Shown: in pieces, positions 7,931 to 16,540 of the stretch
Layout of the letters: each line of letters opens with the position of its first letter
Position numbering within the stretch: position 1 is the first letter of the stretch
Source: Streptomyces sp. R33
GTDB lineage: Bacteria > Actinomycetota > Actinomycetes > Streptomycetales > Streptomycetaceae
DNA: 64,000 nt
Assembly (NCBI RefSeq): GCF_041200175.1
Contig: NZ_CP165727.1
Coordinates: forward strand, 7,062,001-7,126,000
Direction: 5' to 3'
Made by a program: the position numbers and the translations under genes
Notes under the pieces: generated by a model
The model's database searches: none
Told to the model about the DNA's origin: nothing
The model's input: the letters and a program-made list of their open reading frames with translations, nothing else

Positions 7931-9088
7931 TCAGCGGCGGCGGGTGGTGACCGTTTTTTCCACCGCGAAGAGCTCTTCCTCGACGTGGTCCAGCGCCAGG
8001 CGCAGGGCTCCGGTGGCCACCGCGGCCTCGCCGAGCAGGGACTGCGCCACGCGCGGGGGACGCAGGCAGTAGCGCTCCAGCTCCCTGCGCAGGGGATCCA
8101 GCACCCCGTTGAGGCCGGCCGCCCAGCCGCCGACCACGACCAGCTCCGGATCCATGGCCAGGACTAGCGCCGCCACATCGTGTACCAGCCGCTGGATGAA
8201 GCGCTCCACCGCGGCCACGGCCTGCTCGTCGCCCCGCTTGGCCATGGCGAACACCTCGGCCACTGCCTGTTCGTCCAGCGGATGCAGCGGTTCGCCGGTC
8301 GTCGACAGCAGCTTCTCGGGCGTGACGTCACGGCCCAGCAGGTGCAGTGCACCGATCTCGCCGGCCGCCCCGCCGAACCCCCGGTGCAGCCGGCCTCCGA
8401 TCAGCGAACCCGCCCCGGGGCTGAGCCCCGCCATCACGAACACCATGTCGTCGGTGTCCTGCGCCGCGCCCTTCCAGTGCTCGGCGACCGCGGCCGCATT
8501 GGCGTCGTTCTCCACCTGCACCGGGCAGCGGAACGAGCGCCGCAGCCGCTCGCCGAGCGGCAGCCCCGTCCAGCCGGGCAGAGCCGTGCCGAGGCGTACG
8601 GTGCCGTCCGCCTCCACGATGCCGGGGCTGCCGACGCCGACCGCCCGCAGGGAGTCGCGCGGCACGCCGGCCCGCCGCAGCAGATCGGCCACCGCGGCCC
8701 GCACCCGCTCCAGCCGCTCGTCGGCGGACGCCGTCTCGGCGACCTCCTTGGTGCCGGCGCCGATCACCCGCCCGTCCAGCCCGGACAGCAGCACCGCGAC
8801 CCGGTGCGAGCCGATCTCGATGCCGAGGAGGTGCCCCGCCTCGGCCCGGAACCGGTAGCGCCTGGCCGGCCGCCCCTGGCGCCGTGCACCTTCCTCCGCG
8901 CCCGCCTCGACGACGAGGCCGGTCCCGATCAGCCCTTCGACCACGCCTTCGACGGTCGGCCGCGACAGCCCGGTCACCCGGGTGAGGTCGGTGAGTGTCG
9001 GCGATTGCGCCGCCCGCAGTGCACGCAGCACCACGGCCGAATTGATCCGCCGGAGCAGAGAGGGATCCCCGCCGGTCAGCTGCCCCAA
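7931..9088 (-). CDS. ROK-family transcriptional regulator
   Basis: A 385-residue ROK protein with an N-terminal winged helix (about residues 10-70, TLTDLTRVTGLSRPTVEGVV) and a C-terminal sugar-kinase-like domain. Repressors of this type (NagC, XylR, Rok7B7) respond to sugars or sugar phosphates. The kinase-like domain keeps a DxGxx-like start (GIEIGSHRVAVLL, with E-I-G rather than DIGGT), suggesting that ATP-dependent kinase activity has been lost. The zinc-site motif of NagC (CxCGxxGC) is absent, replaced by the stretch around LHLLGRDVTPEK. It converges with the GntR gene; both may act on carbohydrate use, but no transporter is adjacent. Confidence 0.88.
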   Translation of the reverse strand: MGQLTGGDPSLLRRINSAVVLRALRAAQSPTLTDLTRVTGLSRPTVEGVVEGLIGTGLVVEAGAEEGARRQGRPARRYRFRAEAGHLLGIEIGSHRVAVLLSGLDGRVIGAGTKEVAETASADERLERVRAAVADLLRRAGVPRDSLRAVGVGSPGIVEADGTVRLGTALPGWTGLPLGERLRRSFRCPVQVENDANAAAVAEHWKGAAQDTDDMVFVMAGLSPGAGSLIGGRLHRGFGGAAGEIGALHLLGRDVTPEKLLSTTGEPLHPLDEQAVAEVFAMAKRGDEQAVAAVERFIQRLVHDVAALVLAMDPELVVVGGWAAGLNGVLDPLRRELERYCLRPPRVAQSLLGEAAVATGALRLALDHVEEELFAVEKTVTTRRR

Positions 9089-9204
9089 CGTGTGTCCTCC
9101 CAGCTAGCGAGCTTGTCTGCCGGATGGTACTGCGCCCCCGGGGCCGGGGCGAGAACCAGCCCCCCATCGGCCGGAACCGGCTGTTCCCCTCTGGTCGGCG
9201 CGGC

Positions 9205-9855
9205 TCAGGCCGGGGCGACGAATCCCGACTCGTACGCCGCGATCACGGCCTGGGTCCGGTCCCGCGCCCCCAGCTTGCCCAGAACCGCGCTCACATGGGA
9301 CTTCACCGTTTCCGTGCCGACGATCAGCTCCTTGGCGATCTCGACGTTCGTCAGTCCGCGTGCCATCAGCCGCAGCACCGCCTCCTCCCGCTCGGTCAGC
9401 GCGGCCCGCTCCAGCACCGCCCGCGCCTGCCGGTTCCCGTACTCCGCGGCCAGCGCCCGCACGGCCGCCGGGAACAGCAGCGTCTCGCCCTCCGCCACCA
9501 GCCGTACCGCGTGCACGATCTCGGAGGGGCGGGCCCGCTTCAGCAGGAACCCGTCCGCCCCGGCCCGCAGGGCCTGGTACACGTACTCGTCGTTCTCGAA
9601 CGTGGTCACCACGAGGATCTTCGGCGGGGAGTCCACGGTCCGCAGCACGGCCCGCGTCGCCTCGATCCCGTCGAGCAGCGGCATCCGCACGTCCATGGCC
9701 ACCACGTCCGGCCTCAGCTGCCGCACGAGCGGGACGACGGAGGCCCCGTCGGCCGCCTCGCCCACCACTTCGATGTCGGGCTGGGCATCCAGGACGGCAC
9801 GCAGCCCCGCGCGCACCAGGGGTTCGTCATCGACGAGCAGAACGGTAACCGGCAT
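9205..9855 (-). CDS. NarL/LuxR-type response regulator
   Basis: A 216-residue response regulator. Receiver domain at residues 3-120 with acidic pocket DD at 9-10, phospho-acceptor Asp55 (AMDVRMP), Thr85 region and Lys105. C-terminal LuxR helix-turn-helix LTEREEAVLRLMARGLTNVEIAKELIVGTETVKSHVS. Its partner kinase ends five bases upstream (stop at 9860), so they form one transcription unit with kinase first. Divergent from the kinase start is an ABC transporter that is the likely target. A 24-bp palindrome in that divergent gap may be its binding site. Confidence 0.92.
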   Translation of the reverse strand: MPVTVLLVDDEPLVRAGLRAVLDAQPDIEVVGEAADGASVVPLVRQLRPDVVAMDVRMPLLDGIEATRAVLRTVDSPPKILVVTTFENDEYVYQALRAGADGFLLKRARPSEIVHAVRLVAEGETLLFPAAVRALAAEYGNRQARAVLERAALTEREEAVLRLMARGLTNVEIAKELIVGTETVKSHVSAVLGKLGARDRTQAVIAAYESGFVAPA

Positions 9856-9859
9856 CCGG

Positions 9860-11035
9860 TCAGCGTATTCGCTCCAGCGGTAGCCGGGCGCGCACTCTCC
9901 AACCGCCCTCGAACGGCCCGGTCTCGGCCTCGCCGCCGAGCAGTGCGGCCCGCTCCCGCATCCCGCGCAGCCCGCTCCCCCTGCCGGGGATGAAGACGGG
10001 CCCGTCCGGCAGCGGGTTCGTGACCTCCATGTCCAGCCTGCCGACGGCCATTTCCACCCGGACCCGGACCGGCACCGGACCGCAGTGCCGCAGCACGTTC
10101 GTGAGCGCCTCCTGCAGGATCCGATAGCCCTCCCGGGTGACCGGGCCCGGCAACTGCTCCAGTCGTCCCGTCAGTTGTGCGTCCACCTCCGCCCCCGAGG
10201 CCCGGGCCGACTCCAGCAGCCGGTCGGCCTCCGCCAGCGTCGGCCGCTGCGAGACGGGCTGCGCCGACTCCCGCAGGACCAGCAGCACCCGTTCCAGGTC
10301 CTCCAGCGCGGTCCGGCCGGTCTCCTCGATCGCACTCAGCGCCCGGTCGGTGAACTCCGGGTCGCCGGCCGCCCGGGCAGCCCCCGCCTGCACCACGGCC
10401 ACCGTCAGAGCGTGCCCAATCGAATCGTGCAGCTCCCGCGCGATGCGGGTGCGCTCCAACAGCTGCTCGGTGCGGGCCTCCAAGGCGGTGAGCCGCTCGG
10501 CAGCCGAAGGCCCCAGCAGCCGGCGCGCGACCGCCGTGACCAGCTCGCCGAGCAGCACCACTATGGCGATGAGAAGGACCAACGGCACCGGAACGAGGAG
10601 CGCGGCGGCCCAACGCGGCGGAGCGAAGGGGATCATGAGGTCCGAGTTGAGCGGGTGTCCCAGCGCCGCCGCGATCAGCTCGACCGTCACCACCGGGAGC
10701 CATACGGTCGCGGCCATGGCGGCGAGCGCGATGACGAGCCGTGCCTCGAGCCACAACAGCGTCCGCCACCGGTCGCCCCACCGCGCCGACGGCGCGGCAC
10801 TGATGCCGCTGTCGGGGGAATCGCGGTCGTGCGGCGTGAGCAGGAACTGCGCCTGCAGCCCTTCCGCCAGCCGCACCCACGGCACCAGGCCGAACGGTAT
10901 GACGATGACCAACGGCATCCACGGCCACGCAGGCTCTATGAACATCCACAGGGCCAGCAGCAGCACGGGCACGCACAGATGCAACCAGCGTGAGTAGGTC
11001 ACCGGTTGGAGCGGGGCACGGAGCAGTCGGTACAT
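9860..11035 (-). CDS. Sensor histidine kinase (HisKA_3 type)
   Basis: A 391-residue membrane kinase with several predicted membrane helices in the first 170 residues (two near the N-terminus, two or more at about 100-165), little extracytoplasmic sequence, then a HisKA_3 dimerisation helix with phospho-acceptor His203 in RELHDSIGHAL. The ATPase domain has an N box ILQEALTNVLRHCG and a G2 box GSGLRGMRERA, but the usual DNGxG box is replaced by VTNPLPDGP, so ATP binding may be altered. Such intramembrane kinases often sense envelope stress or antibiotics. Start ATG 11035; a longer open frame to 12052 is only the shadow of the ABC gene. Confidence 0.9.
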   Translation of the reverse strand: MYRLLRAPLQPVTYSRWLHLCVPVLLLALWMFIEPAWPWMPLVIVIPFGLVPWVRLAEGLQAQFLLTPHDRDSPDSGISAAPSARWGDRWRTLLWLEARLVIALAAMAATVWLPVVTVELIAAALGHPLNSDLMIPFAPPRWAAALLVPVPLVLLIAIVVLLGELVTAVARRLLGPSAAERLTALEARTEQLLERTRIARELHDSIGHALTVAVVQAGAARAAGDPEFTDRALSAIEETGRTALEDLERVLLVLRESAQPVSQRPTLAEADRLLESARASGAEVDAQLTGRLEQLPGPVTREGYRILQEALTNVLRHCGPVPVRVRVEMAVGRLDMEVTNPLPDGPVFIPGRGSGLRGMRERAALLGGEAETGPFEGGWRVRARLPLERIR

Positions 11036-11066
11036 GCCCCCATCGTGGCAGTGCGCGGCCTGGCCG

Positions 11067-11090
11067 CGTCTCCCCCACGTGGGGGAGACG
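11067..11090. promoter_or_regulatory. 24-bp perfect palindrome, likely operator
   Basis: Each half is CGTCTCCCCCAC and its exact complement, centred on ACGT between 11078 and 11079. It lies 31 bases upstream of the kinase start and 53 bases upstream of the ABC transporter start. A partial further copy of the right half (ATGGGGGAGGG) follows at about 11101. Position between divergent kinase and transporter genes makes it a candidate binding site for the adjacent response regulator, although it could also form a hairpin. Confidence 0.6.
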
Positions 11091-11143
11091 GCACCCTCGC
11101 ATGGGGGAGGGAGGGGGGTGGGTCGGGCGGCGAGTCTTGAGCC

Positions 11144-12055
11144 ATGAACAGCATCGAGATCCGAGAACTGACCAAGGAATACGGCCGCACCCGGGCCGTG
11201 GACCACCTCACCTTCGACGTACTGCCCGGGCGGGTCACCGGATTCCTCGGGCCCAACGGCGCCGGGAAGTCCACCACCATGCGCCTGCTGCTGGGCCTGG
11301 ACCGGGTCACCTCCGGGACGGCCACCATCGAAGGCGCGCGGTTCACCGACTTCCCCGACCCGCTCCACCGGGTCGGCGCGCTCCTGGACGCACAGGCGGC
11401 CCACGGCGGGCGCACCGCGCGGGACCACCTGCGCCTCCTCGCCGCCGCCCATCGCATCCCGGTGCGCCGGGTCGAAGAGGTACTGGAGCAGGCCGGCATC
11501 GCCTCGGCGGGCAGGCGGCGGATCAAGACCTTCTCGCTCGGCATGCGGCAACGTCTCGGCATCGCGGCCGCACTGCTCGGTGATCCCGCGGTGCTGCTGC
11601 TGGACGAGCCGACCAACGGCCTCGACCCCGAAGGCATCATCTGGATCCGGGAGCTGATGCGGAGCCTCGCCGCCGAGGGCCGCACGGTGCTCGTCTCCAG
11701 CCACCTGATGTCCGAGACCGCGGCGCTCGCCGACCACCTGGTCGTGCTCGGGCGGGGCCGGCTGCTGGCCGACTCCTCGATGGAGGAGTTCATCGAAGCC
11801 CGCAGCACCCCGAAGGTACGCCTGCGCACCTCCGACCCGGTCCGGCTCCGGGCCGCCCTGGCCCGGGACGGTTTCGAAATGGCGAGAGCCGACGACGGGC
11901 GCTGGACGGTGGACGGCATACGGGCCGAGCAGCTCGGCGGCATGGCAGCCCGCGAGGGCATCCCCGTACTGGAACTCTCCGACGAGCGCGCCTCGCTGGA
12001 GCAGGCCTATCTCGACCTCACCGCCGACCACGCCCAGTTCGCCGCCACCCACTGA
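11144..12055 (+). CDS. ABC transporter ATP-binding protein (BcrA/drug-type)
   Basis: A 303-residue ABC ATPase. Walker A GPNGAGKST at about residues 40-48, ABC signature FSLGMRQRLG, Walker B VLLLDEPTNGLD, switch His in VSSH. The C-terminal extension of about 80 residues after the ATPase core is typical of bacitracin/drug exporters of the BcrA or DrrA type. It is followed 28 bases later by a six-helix permease, so the pair should form an exporter or a resistance pump that flips or detoxifies an envelope-active compound. Divergent from a two-component system, the usual arrangement for antibiotic-sensing modules. Confidence 0.9.
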   Translation: MNSIEIRELTKEYGRTRAVDHLTFDVLPGRVTGFLGPNGAGKSTTMRLLLGLDRVTSGTATIEGARFTDFPDPLHRVGALLDAQAAHGGRTARDHLRLLAAAHRIPVRRVEEVLEQAGIASAGRRRIKTFSLGMRQRLGIAAALLGDPAVLLLDEPTNGLDPEGIIWIRELMRSLAAEGRTVLVSSHLMSETAALADHLVVLGRGRLLADSSMEEFIEARSTPKVRLRTSDPVRLRAALARDGFEMARADDGRWTVDGIRAEQLGGMAAREGIPVLELSDERASLEQAYLDLTADHAQFAATH

Positions 12056-12083
12056 CCATCCCGCTCACTCAGGAGGCTTCGCC

Positions 12084-12833
12084 ATGAGCTCTGCCCTGCC
12101 CACCGTCCCCGTCCTGCACTCGGAATGGATCAAGATACGGTCCCTTCGCGGCACCTTCGGGGCGCTGATCGCCGTCCTTGCCGCGACGGTGGGGATCCAG
12201 GTGCTCGCGGCCGCGGCGACAGGCGAGGCCGAATCCGGCAGCCTGGGGGACGATCCGCTCCTCGGGGCCTTCTACGGCATCAACTTCGGCCAGATAGCGG
12301 CCTTCGCCTTCGGGGCGAGCGCGCTGTCCGCCGAGTTCCAAAACGGCGCCCTCGGCACCTCGCTGACCGCGGTGCCGAACCGAACCCGCTTCTACCTGTC
12401 GAAGATCGCCGTGGTGGGCGTACTCGCCTTCGTGGTCGGCGAGGTCACCGGCCTTCTCACCTTCGTCCTGGGCCAGGTGCCGATGGGCCGGCACGCGCTC
12501 TCGCTGGGGGACCCGGGGTCTCTCCGCGCCGTGTTCGGCAGTGGTGTGTACCTCACGCTCATGGCCCTGTTCGCGGCCGGGCTGACGGCGGTGCTGCGCA
12601 GTGCTGCGGTCGTGCTGAGTGTGCTCATACCCTTCGTCGTCATGGTTCCGTTCATCATCGGCCAGGCTGCCGGCGGTGCGGCCGAGTTCCTGCCGGACCA
12701 GGCCGGGCAGCTCGTCATGCACCTGGACTCCACCGGTCGGCTCGGTCCCTGGAGCGGTCTCGGGGTGCTGGCGCTCTGGGCGCTGGCCGCGCTGGCCGGC
12801 GGCTGGACGGCGGTACGCCGACGGGACGCGTGA
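12084..12833 (+). CDS. ABC-2-type permease
   Basis: A 249-residue integral membrane protein with about six predicted helices, starting with the HSEWIKIRSLRGTFGAL segment common to ABC-2 permeases of the BcrB/YhaP group. An AGGAGG ribosome site lies at 12070-12075, ahead of the ATG. It is encoded immediately after its ATPase and is presumably the transmembrane half of the same transporter. A periplasmic-side loop with GQAAGGAAEFLPDQAG follows helix 5. Substrate not readable; envelope stress or antibiotic efflux is suggested by the neighbouring kinase and regulator. Confidence 0.85.
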   Translation: MSSALPTVPVLHSEWIKIRSLRGTFGALIAVLAATVGIQVLAAAATGEAESGSLGDDPLLGAFYGINFGQIAAFAFGASALSAEFQNGALGTSLTAVPNRTRFYLSKIAVVGVLAFVVGEVTGLLTFVLGQVPMGRHALSLGDPGSLRAVFGSGVYLTLMALFAAGLTAVLRSAAVVLSVLIPFVVMVPFIIGQAAGGAAEFLPDQAGQLVMHLDSTGRLGPWSGLGVLALWALAALAGGWTAVRRRDA

Positions 12834-12873
12834 CACGGAGCCAGTTGTCAGTGCCTCCCTGGATACTGACGGC

Positions 12874-13308
12874 ATGACCACGGCAGAGCATCTCGACACG
12901 ATCGACCGGCTCCGGACACGTGACTTTCCTGATGTCCGGGGCAGGTCCGAAGTGGGCACCAGCGGGCCCGGCTACCACCTTGCCGAGCTGGGCGGGAGCC
13001 GGTGGTACGGGGACGAGGACGCGGCCGACCGCCTGGCGCACGAGGACCAGGTGTCCGCCGAGTACGAGGCCCTGACCCAGCGGCTGGAGGAGCGGTGGGG
13101 CAAGCCCGACCGTTTCACGCTCGACAGCCTGAAGCTGCGGACGGAGTCCGGGGAGGTGGCGCAGCCGTGGCAGGAGATCGGCGACACGAGCGACCACCTG
13201 CACCTGTGGCGGGCCGGGGACCGCTGGGTCGCGATCTACGAGGCCCGGTGGGGGGCCGACCACTCACCGCAGCTCATGGCCGCGGTGACGGTGATCGACC
13301 CGCCCTAG
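12874..13308 (+). CDS. Hypothetical small acidic protein
   Basis: A 144-residue soluble, acidic protein that I cannot assign to a family. The ATG at 12874 (MTTAEHLDTIDRL) was chosen because the frame upstream is the antisense-like shadow of the permease gene. It has no signal peptide or membrane segment. Features visible: a tryptophan-rich second half (RWGKPDRF, PWQEIG, LWRAGDRWVAIYEARWGADH) ending in a beta-strand-like VTVIDPP. It resembles the many small Streptomyces proteins predicted to bind partner proteins rather than DNA. It lies 40 bases after the ABC permease and could be co-transcribed. Confidence 0.65.
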   Translation: MTTAEHLDTIDRLRTRDFPDVRGRSEVGTSGPGYHLAELGGSRWYGDEDAADRLAHEDQVSAEYEALTQRLEERWGKPDRFTLDSLKLRTESGEVAQPWQEIGDTSDHLHLWRAGDRWVAIYEARWGADHSPQLMAAVTVIDPP

Positions 13309-13407
13309 GCCGTGAATCGAAAGCGCTGCCGTGCGCCTGAGCTGTGTGCGCGATGGCTGAGTGCAACTCGGTGGCATGTGGAGTGGAAGTGAGGAAGGCT
13401 CGCGCGC

Positions 13408-13791
13408 ATGGTTTCGGTATTGCAGAACGTGGCGATTGACTGTGCGGATGCCTACGAGCTGGCCCGGTTCTGGAGCGGAGTGACTGGCCGTCCACTGCAT
13501 CCGGAGGACAAACCGGGTGATCGGGAGACTCAGGTGCTGCTGGCGGAGGGCCCAGTGCTGTACTTCAACCAGGTGCCCGAGTCCAAGGTCGTCAAGAACC
13601 GGATCCATCTGTGTTTGCGCCCTGAGACATCGCGTGAGCCGGAGGTGGAACGGCTGCTCGGCCTCGGTGCCACCTTGGTCGCCGATCACCGGAATCCCGA
13701 CGGCTCTGGCTGGGCAGTCCTTGCCGACCCCGAAGGCAACGAATTCTGCGTTCTCCGCAGCGAGTCCGACCGAGCCACGGCGGGTTGCTGA
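13408..13791 (+). CDS. VOC-family (glyoxalase-like) protein
   Basis: A 127-residue single-domain vicinal-oxygen-chelate protein of the glyoxalase-like type. Motifs: LARFWSGVTGRPLHPED, KNRIHLCLRP and the end motif DGSGWAVLADPEGNEFCVL. Metal ligands expected in this fold are not all conserved, so it may bind a small molecule without catalysis. It is a paralogue of the gene at 32794-33183, which shares the DGSGWAVLADPEGNE motif. The GAAGTGAGGAAGG stretch upstream of 13408 gives an acceptable ribosome site. Not linked in function to the broken transposases that follow. Confidence 0.8.
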   Translation: MVSVLQNVAIDCADAYELARFWSGVTGRPLHPEDKPGDRETQVLLAEGPVLYFNQVPESKVVKNRIHLCLRPETSREPEVERLLGLGATLVADHRNPDGSGWAVLADPEGNEFCVLRSESDRATAGC

Positions 13792-13831
13792 CGCCCGTGC
13801 GCCATCCTGGCCAATCCCGTATGACCGCTGG

Positions 13832-14298
13832 TCACAGCCACTCGCCGATGGCTGCTACGAAGACGGTCGCCTCGTAGCGGACCGCGAGCTTGTCATATCG
13901 CGTGGCGACGGCGCGGTGTCTTCCTTCTCAGGTCGCCCCGCTTGCGGCCCCCGGCCGCATGCTGATGGGCGCGGCAGACAGTGGAGTCGACGCTCAAGTC
14001 CCGCGTGATCGCACCCTTCGCATCGGCCAGGGACTGGAGCCGGGTGAGGACCCGCTGCCAGGTGCCATTCCGCTGCCACCGGCGGAACAGGTCGCAGCCC
14101 CGGACCCACGGCCCGTACTCGACGGGGACATCCCGCCACGGAACACCGGTCCGGACCCGGAACCGTATGCCGTCGATCAGCGGCCGCCGAGACCAGACAG
14201 GCGGCCGCCCACCCTCGTCCCCTGCGGCAACAACGGCTCCAGCGTCGCCCACTGCTCTTCCGTGAGGCCTCCCCGCCCCGTGAGCCGTGATCATCCAC
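13832..14298 (-). pseudogene. Broken IS5-type transposase
   Basis: Remnant of a DDE transposase read on the minus strand. Pieces in three frames line up in order: an N-terminal LTEEQWATLEPLLPQGTRVG (around 14205-14265), then after a frameshift RPPVWSRRPLIDGIRFRVRT and VDSTVCRAHQHAAGGRKRGD with the first catalytic Asp, then after a large internal deletion and another shift a C-terminal RYDKLAVRYEATVFVAAIGEWL ending at 13832. The central part with the other acidic catalytic residues is missing, so it is dead. Family from memory of IS5-group transposases. Confidence 0.75.
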
Positions 14299-14332
14299 AG
14301 CCCGAGATCCACGGGCGCGTATCGAGTCGTGA

Positions 14333-14428
14333 TCATCGGGTGGTCCTGGTGCGGTCTTTGATCCAGATCATCGAGGCGTGCAGGTGGAGACTGGCGAGGT
14401 AGCTGTCGGGAGTCTTGTCGTTCGGGTT
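14333..14428 (-). pseudogene. C-terminal scrap of a second transposase
   Basis: About 30 codons on the minus strand reading NDKTPDSYLASLHLHASM and then IWIKDRTRTTR before a TGA at 14335-14333. This looks like the last segment of an IS5-type transposase (the YLAxLHLxASM..W pattern). An in-frame stop lies just upstream, so nothing more of it remains. It abuts the N-terminus of the other remnant in the same orientation, which suggests two insertions or a tandem decay. Confidence 0.55.
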
Positions 14429-14555
14429 TCACCGTCCCGGTTCCGGCCTCCTGGTACATCACGCTCTGGGCGGGTGAGGCACGTGGAGCCGACGTGAGCC
14501 GACCGGTGCACTGATGTCCGGGCAGGGACTCATGGGACATGGCCCGGCACCCGGC

Positions 14556-15218
14556 TCAGGTTCCGGGGAGGATACGGCGCGTTTCGTAGGCCCACATCGC
14601 GATCTCGACCCGGTTGCGGGCGCCGAGTTTGGCCATCAGGCTGGCCAGATGCGTCTTCACCGTGCTGAGGCTGATGTGCAGTGCATCGGCGATCTCGGTG
14701 TTGGTCAGCCCGCGAGCGACGGCGAGGAGCACCTGCTCCTCGCGGGCGGTGACGGGGGAGACCGGCTGGGCCACGGGCCGGCCGGCGGGCAGGTCCGCGA
14801 ATGCCTGGAGCAGACGGACGGTGACGCTGGGCGCAATGAGCGCCTCACCGCCGGACGCCGACCGTACGGCCTGGGCCAGAAGGTCTGGTCCGGTGTCCTT
14901 GAGGAGGAATCCGCGGGCACCGGCACGCAGCGCGCCGTAGACGTACTCGTCGAGGTCGAACGTGGTGATGACGACCACGGCCAGCGGGTCGGCGACGCCC
15001 GGGCCGGCGACCAGCCGGGTGGCCTCGAGCCCGTCGAGTACGGGCATGCGGATGTCGAACAGACAGACGTCGGGGCACAGTTCGCGGGCCAGACGTACCG
15101 CCTCCCGCCCGTCGGCGGCCTCGCCGACCACCTCGATGCCGGGCTGGGCGTTCAGCATGATCCGCAACCCGTTGCGGATGATCGTCTGGTCGTCAGCGAC
15201 GAGGACGCGAATGGACAC
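14556..15218 (-). CDS. NarL/LuxR-type response regulator
   Basis: A 220-residue response regulator. Receiver with DD at 9-10, phospho-acceptor Asp55 (LFDIRMP), T/S switch in VVITTF and Lys (LLKDTG). LuxR helix-turn-helix VTAREEQVLLAVARGLTNTEIADALHISLSTVKTHLA at the C-terminus. The GTG at 15218 is chosen over an ATG at 15257 because a GAGGAG ribosome site lies properly upstream of it and the receiver fold starts there. It overlaps the 3' end of the kinase gene by 26 bases, so the two are translationally coupled. The adjacent divergent MMPL gene is the probable target. Confidence 0.92.
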   Translation of the reverse strand: MSIRVLVADDQTIIRNGLRIMLNAQPGIEVVGEAADGREAVRLARELCPDVCLFDIRMPVLDGLEATRLVAGPGVADPLAVVVITTFDLDEYVYGALRAGARGFLLKDTGPDLLAQAVRSASGGEALIAPSVTVRLLQAFADLPAGRPVAQPVSPVTAREEQVLLAVARGLTNTEIADALHISLSTVKTHLASLMAKLGARNRVEIAMWAYETRRILPGT

Positions 15219-16365
15219 CGCTCTCGCTCCTCGCTCTCGGCAGTTCGGCGTCGACATGCCAGCCCCGGTCGGTACCCGGGCCGGCTCGTAGTGTGCCGCC
15301 GATCAGGGTCGCGCGCTCGCGCAATCCGGTAAGTCCGTATCCGTCGCGACCCCGGCCGGTGCGCCGGCCGTTGTCCCGCACGCTCACCCGCACCGTGTGC
15401 CGTTCCGCGGCGACCCGGACGACGACCTCGGTCGCGTCGACCGCATGGCGCAGCGCGTTGGTCACCGACTCCTGCACGATCCGGTAGACGGCCGCGTCCA
15501 CGGCCGGGGGCAGCGCGTCCAGCTCGCCGTCGAGCCCCAGGTCGACCCTGAGGCGACCACCCGGGGTGCGCACCAGGCGCTCCAGATCCGCGACACCGGC
15601 AGGCGGCGCCAGCTCGGCGCCGACCCCGCGGTCGCGCAGCGCGGCGACCATGGCGCGCATTTCCTCCAGCGTGCGCGCCCCTTCCTCCTCGACCCCCTCC
15701 AGCGCCTCGACGGCGGCGGACGGGTCGGTGCCCGCGAGCACCCGGCCCGCCTGGGCGATGATCACCATGGCCGACACGTGGTGGGCCACCGTGTCGTGCA
15801 GTTCCCGGGCGAGCTGCTCGCGCTCGCGGGAGCGCACCTGCTCCAACTGCCGCTCGCGAGCGGTCACACGGAACCGCACGGCAGCCCCGACCACGCCGGG
15901 CAGCAGCAGGAAGACGATGCCCACGAGATTTTCGACGACCGGGGTCTCGTCCGTGACGGAACACAGCGCGCCGGCCGCGAGGATCACCGCGCCGCCCAGC
16001 ACGATCTCGCGTCCCGATCCCCACCGGGGCAGCGCGTACACCAGCACGAGGACGATCGCGCCGGTGTACAGGCCGACGGGCTCGCGCGGTGCGGCGACGA
16101 GCGAGGCCACCTGAAGCAGGATCACCGAGCCGAACGCCAGCGTCACCATCGCCAGCGGGCGGGTCCGGCGCCACAGGGGCACCAGGCACAGCCATACGGC
16201 GAACACCACAGCCACCGGCCGCCACACGACGTTCTCGCGCAGGGTGGCCTCCAGCGCCACACCGGCAAGGCCCGCGGCGAGCAGCGCCCAGTCCCGCCGC
16301 ACCCGGGCGGGCGCGCCGGGCGGCCGGGGTTCGGTCCACAGGGTTCGCAGGTCGTCTCGTAGCAC
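15193..16365 (-). CDS. Sensor histidine kinase (HisKA_3 type)
   Basis: A 390-residue membrane kinase. About five or six predicted helices occupy residues 25-165. A basic linker leads to the HisKA_3 helix with His190 (ARELHDTVAHHV). N box IVQESVTNALRHA, a degenerate G1 box VRDNGRRTG and a G2 box GYGLTGLRERATLIGG follow. It is encoded before its response regulator with a 26-base overlap, and divergently from an MMPL exporter 175 bases away. The intramembrane sensor layout suggests it detects lipid or envelope disturbance; the ligand is unknown. Confidence 0.92.
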   Translation of the reverse strand: MLRDDLRTLWTEPRPPGAPARVRRDWALLAAGLAGVALEATLRENVVWRPVAVVFAVWLCLVPLWRRTRPLAMVTLAFGSVILLQVASLVAAPREPVGLYTGAIVLVLVYALPRWGSGREIVLGGAVILAAGALCSVTDETPVVENLVGIVFLLLPGVVGAAVRFRVTARERQLEQVRSREREQLARELHDTVAHHVSAMVIIAQAGRVLAGTDPSAAVEALEGVEEEGARTLEEMRAMVAALRDRGVGAELAPPAGVADLERLVRTPGGRLRVDLGLDGELDALPPAVDAAVYRIVQESVTNALRHAVDATEVVVRVAAERHTVRVSVRDNGRRTGRGRDGYGLTGLRERATLIGGTLRAGPGTDRGWHVDAELPRARSESGVHSRPRR

Positions 16366-16540
16366 GGTTCTCAGCCTAGGGACCGCGGCGTGCCGCGCAT
16401 CGGCCGAAAGGACGGGTCGTCACTCCGCCCCGGGGCCGACGGATCCGCGGCCCGCGGGCCGATGCCGCGGAGCGCCGTGGCGACGAGCCTCGGCATCGGC
16501 GGCCGTACAAGGACGGCCGACGAGGTGGTTGGAGGACCTG

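Noticed and set aside
9860..12052. Extension of the histidine kinase N-terminus to 12052
   Set aside because: The extra 339 codons lie antisense to the ABC ATPase gene and look like non-protein; kinase starts naturally at 11035.
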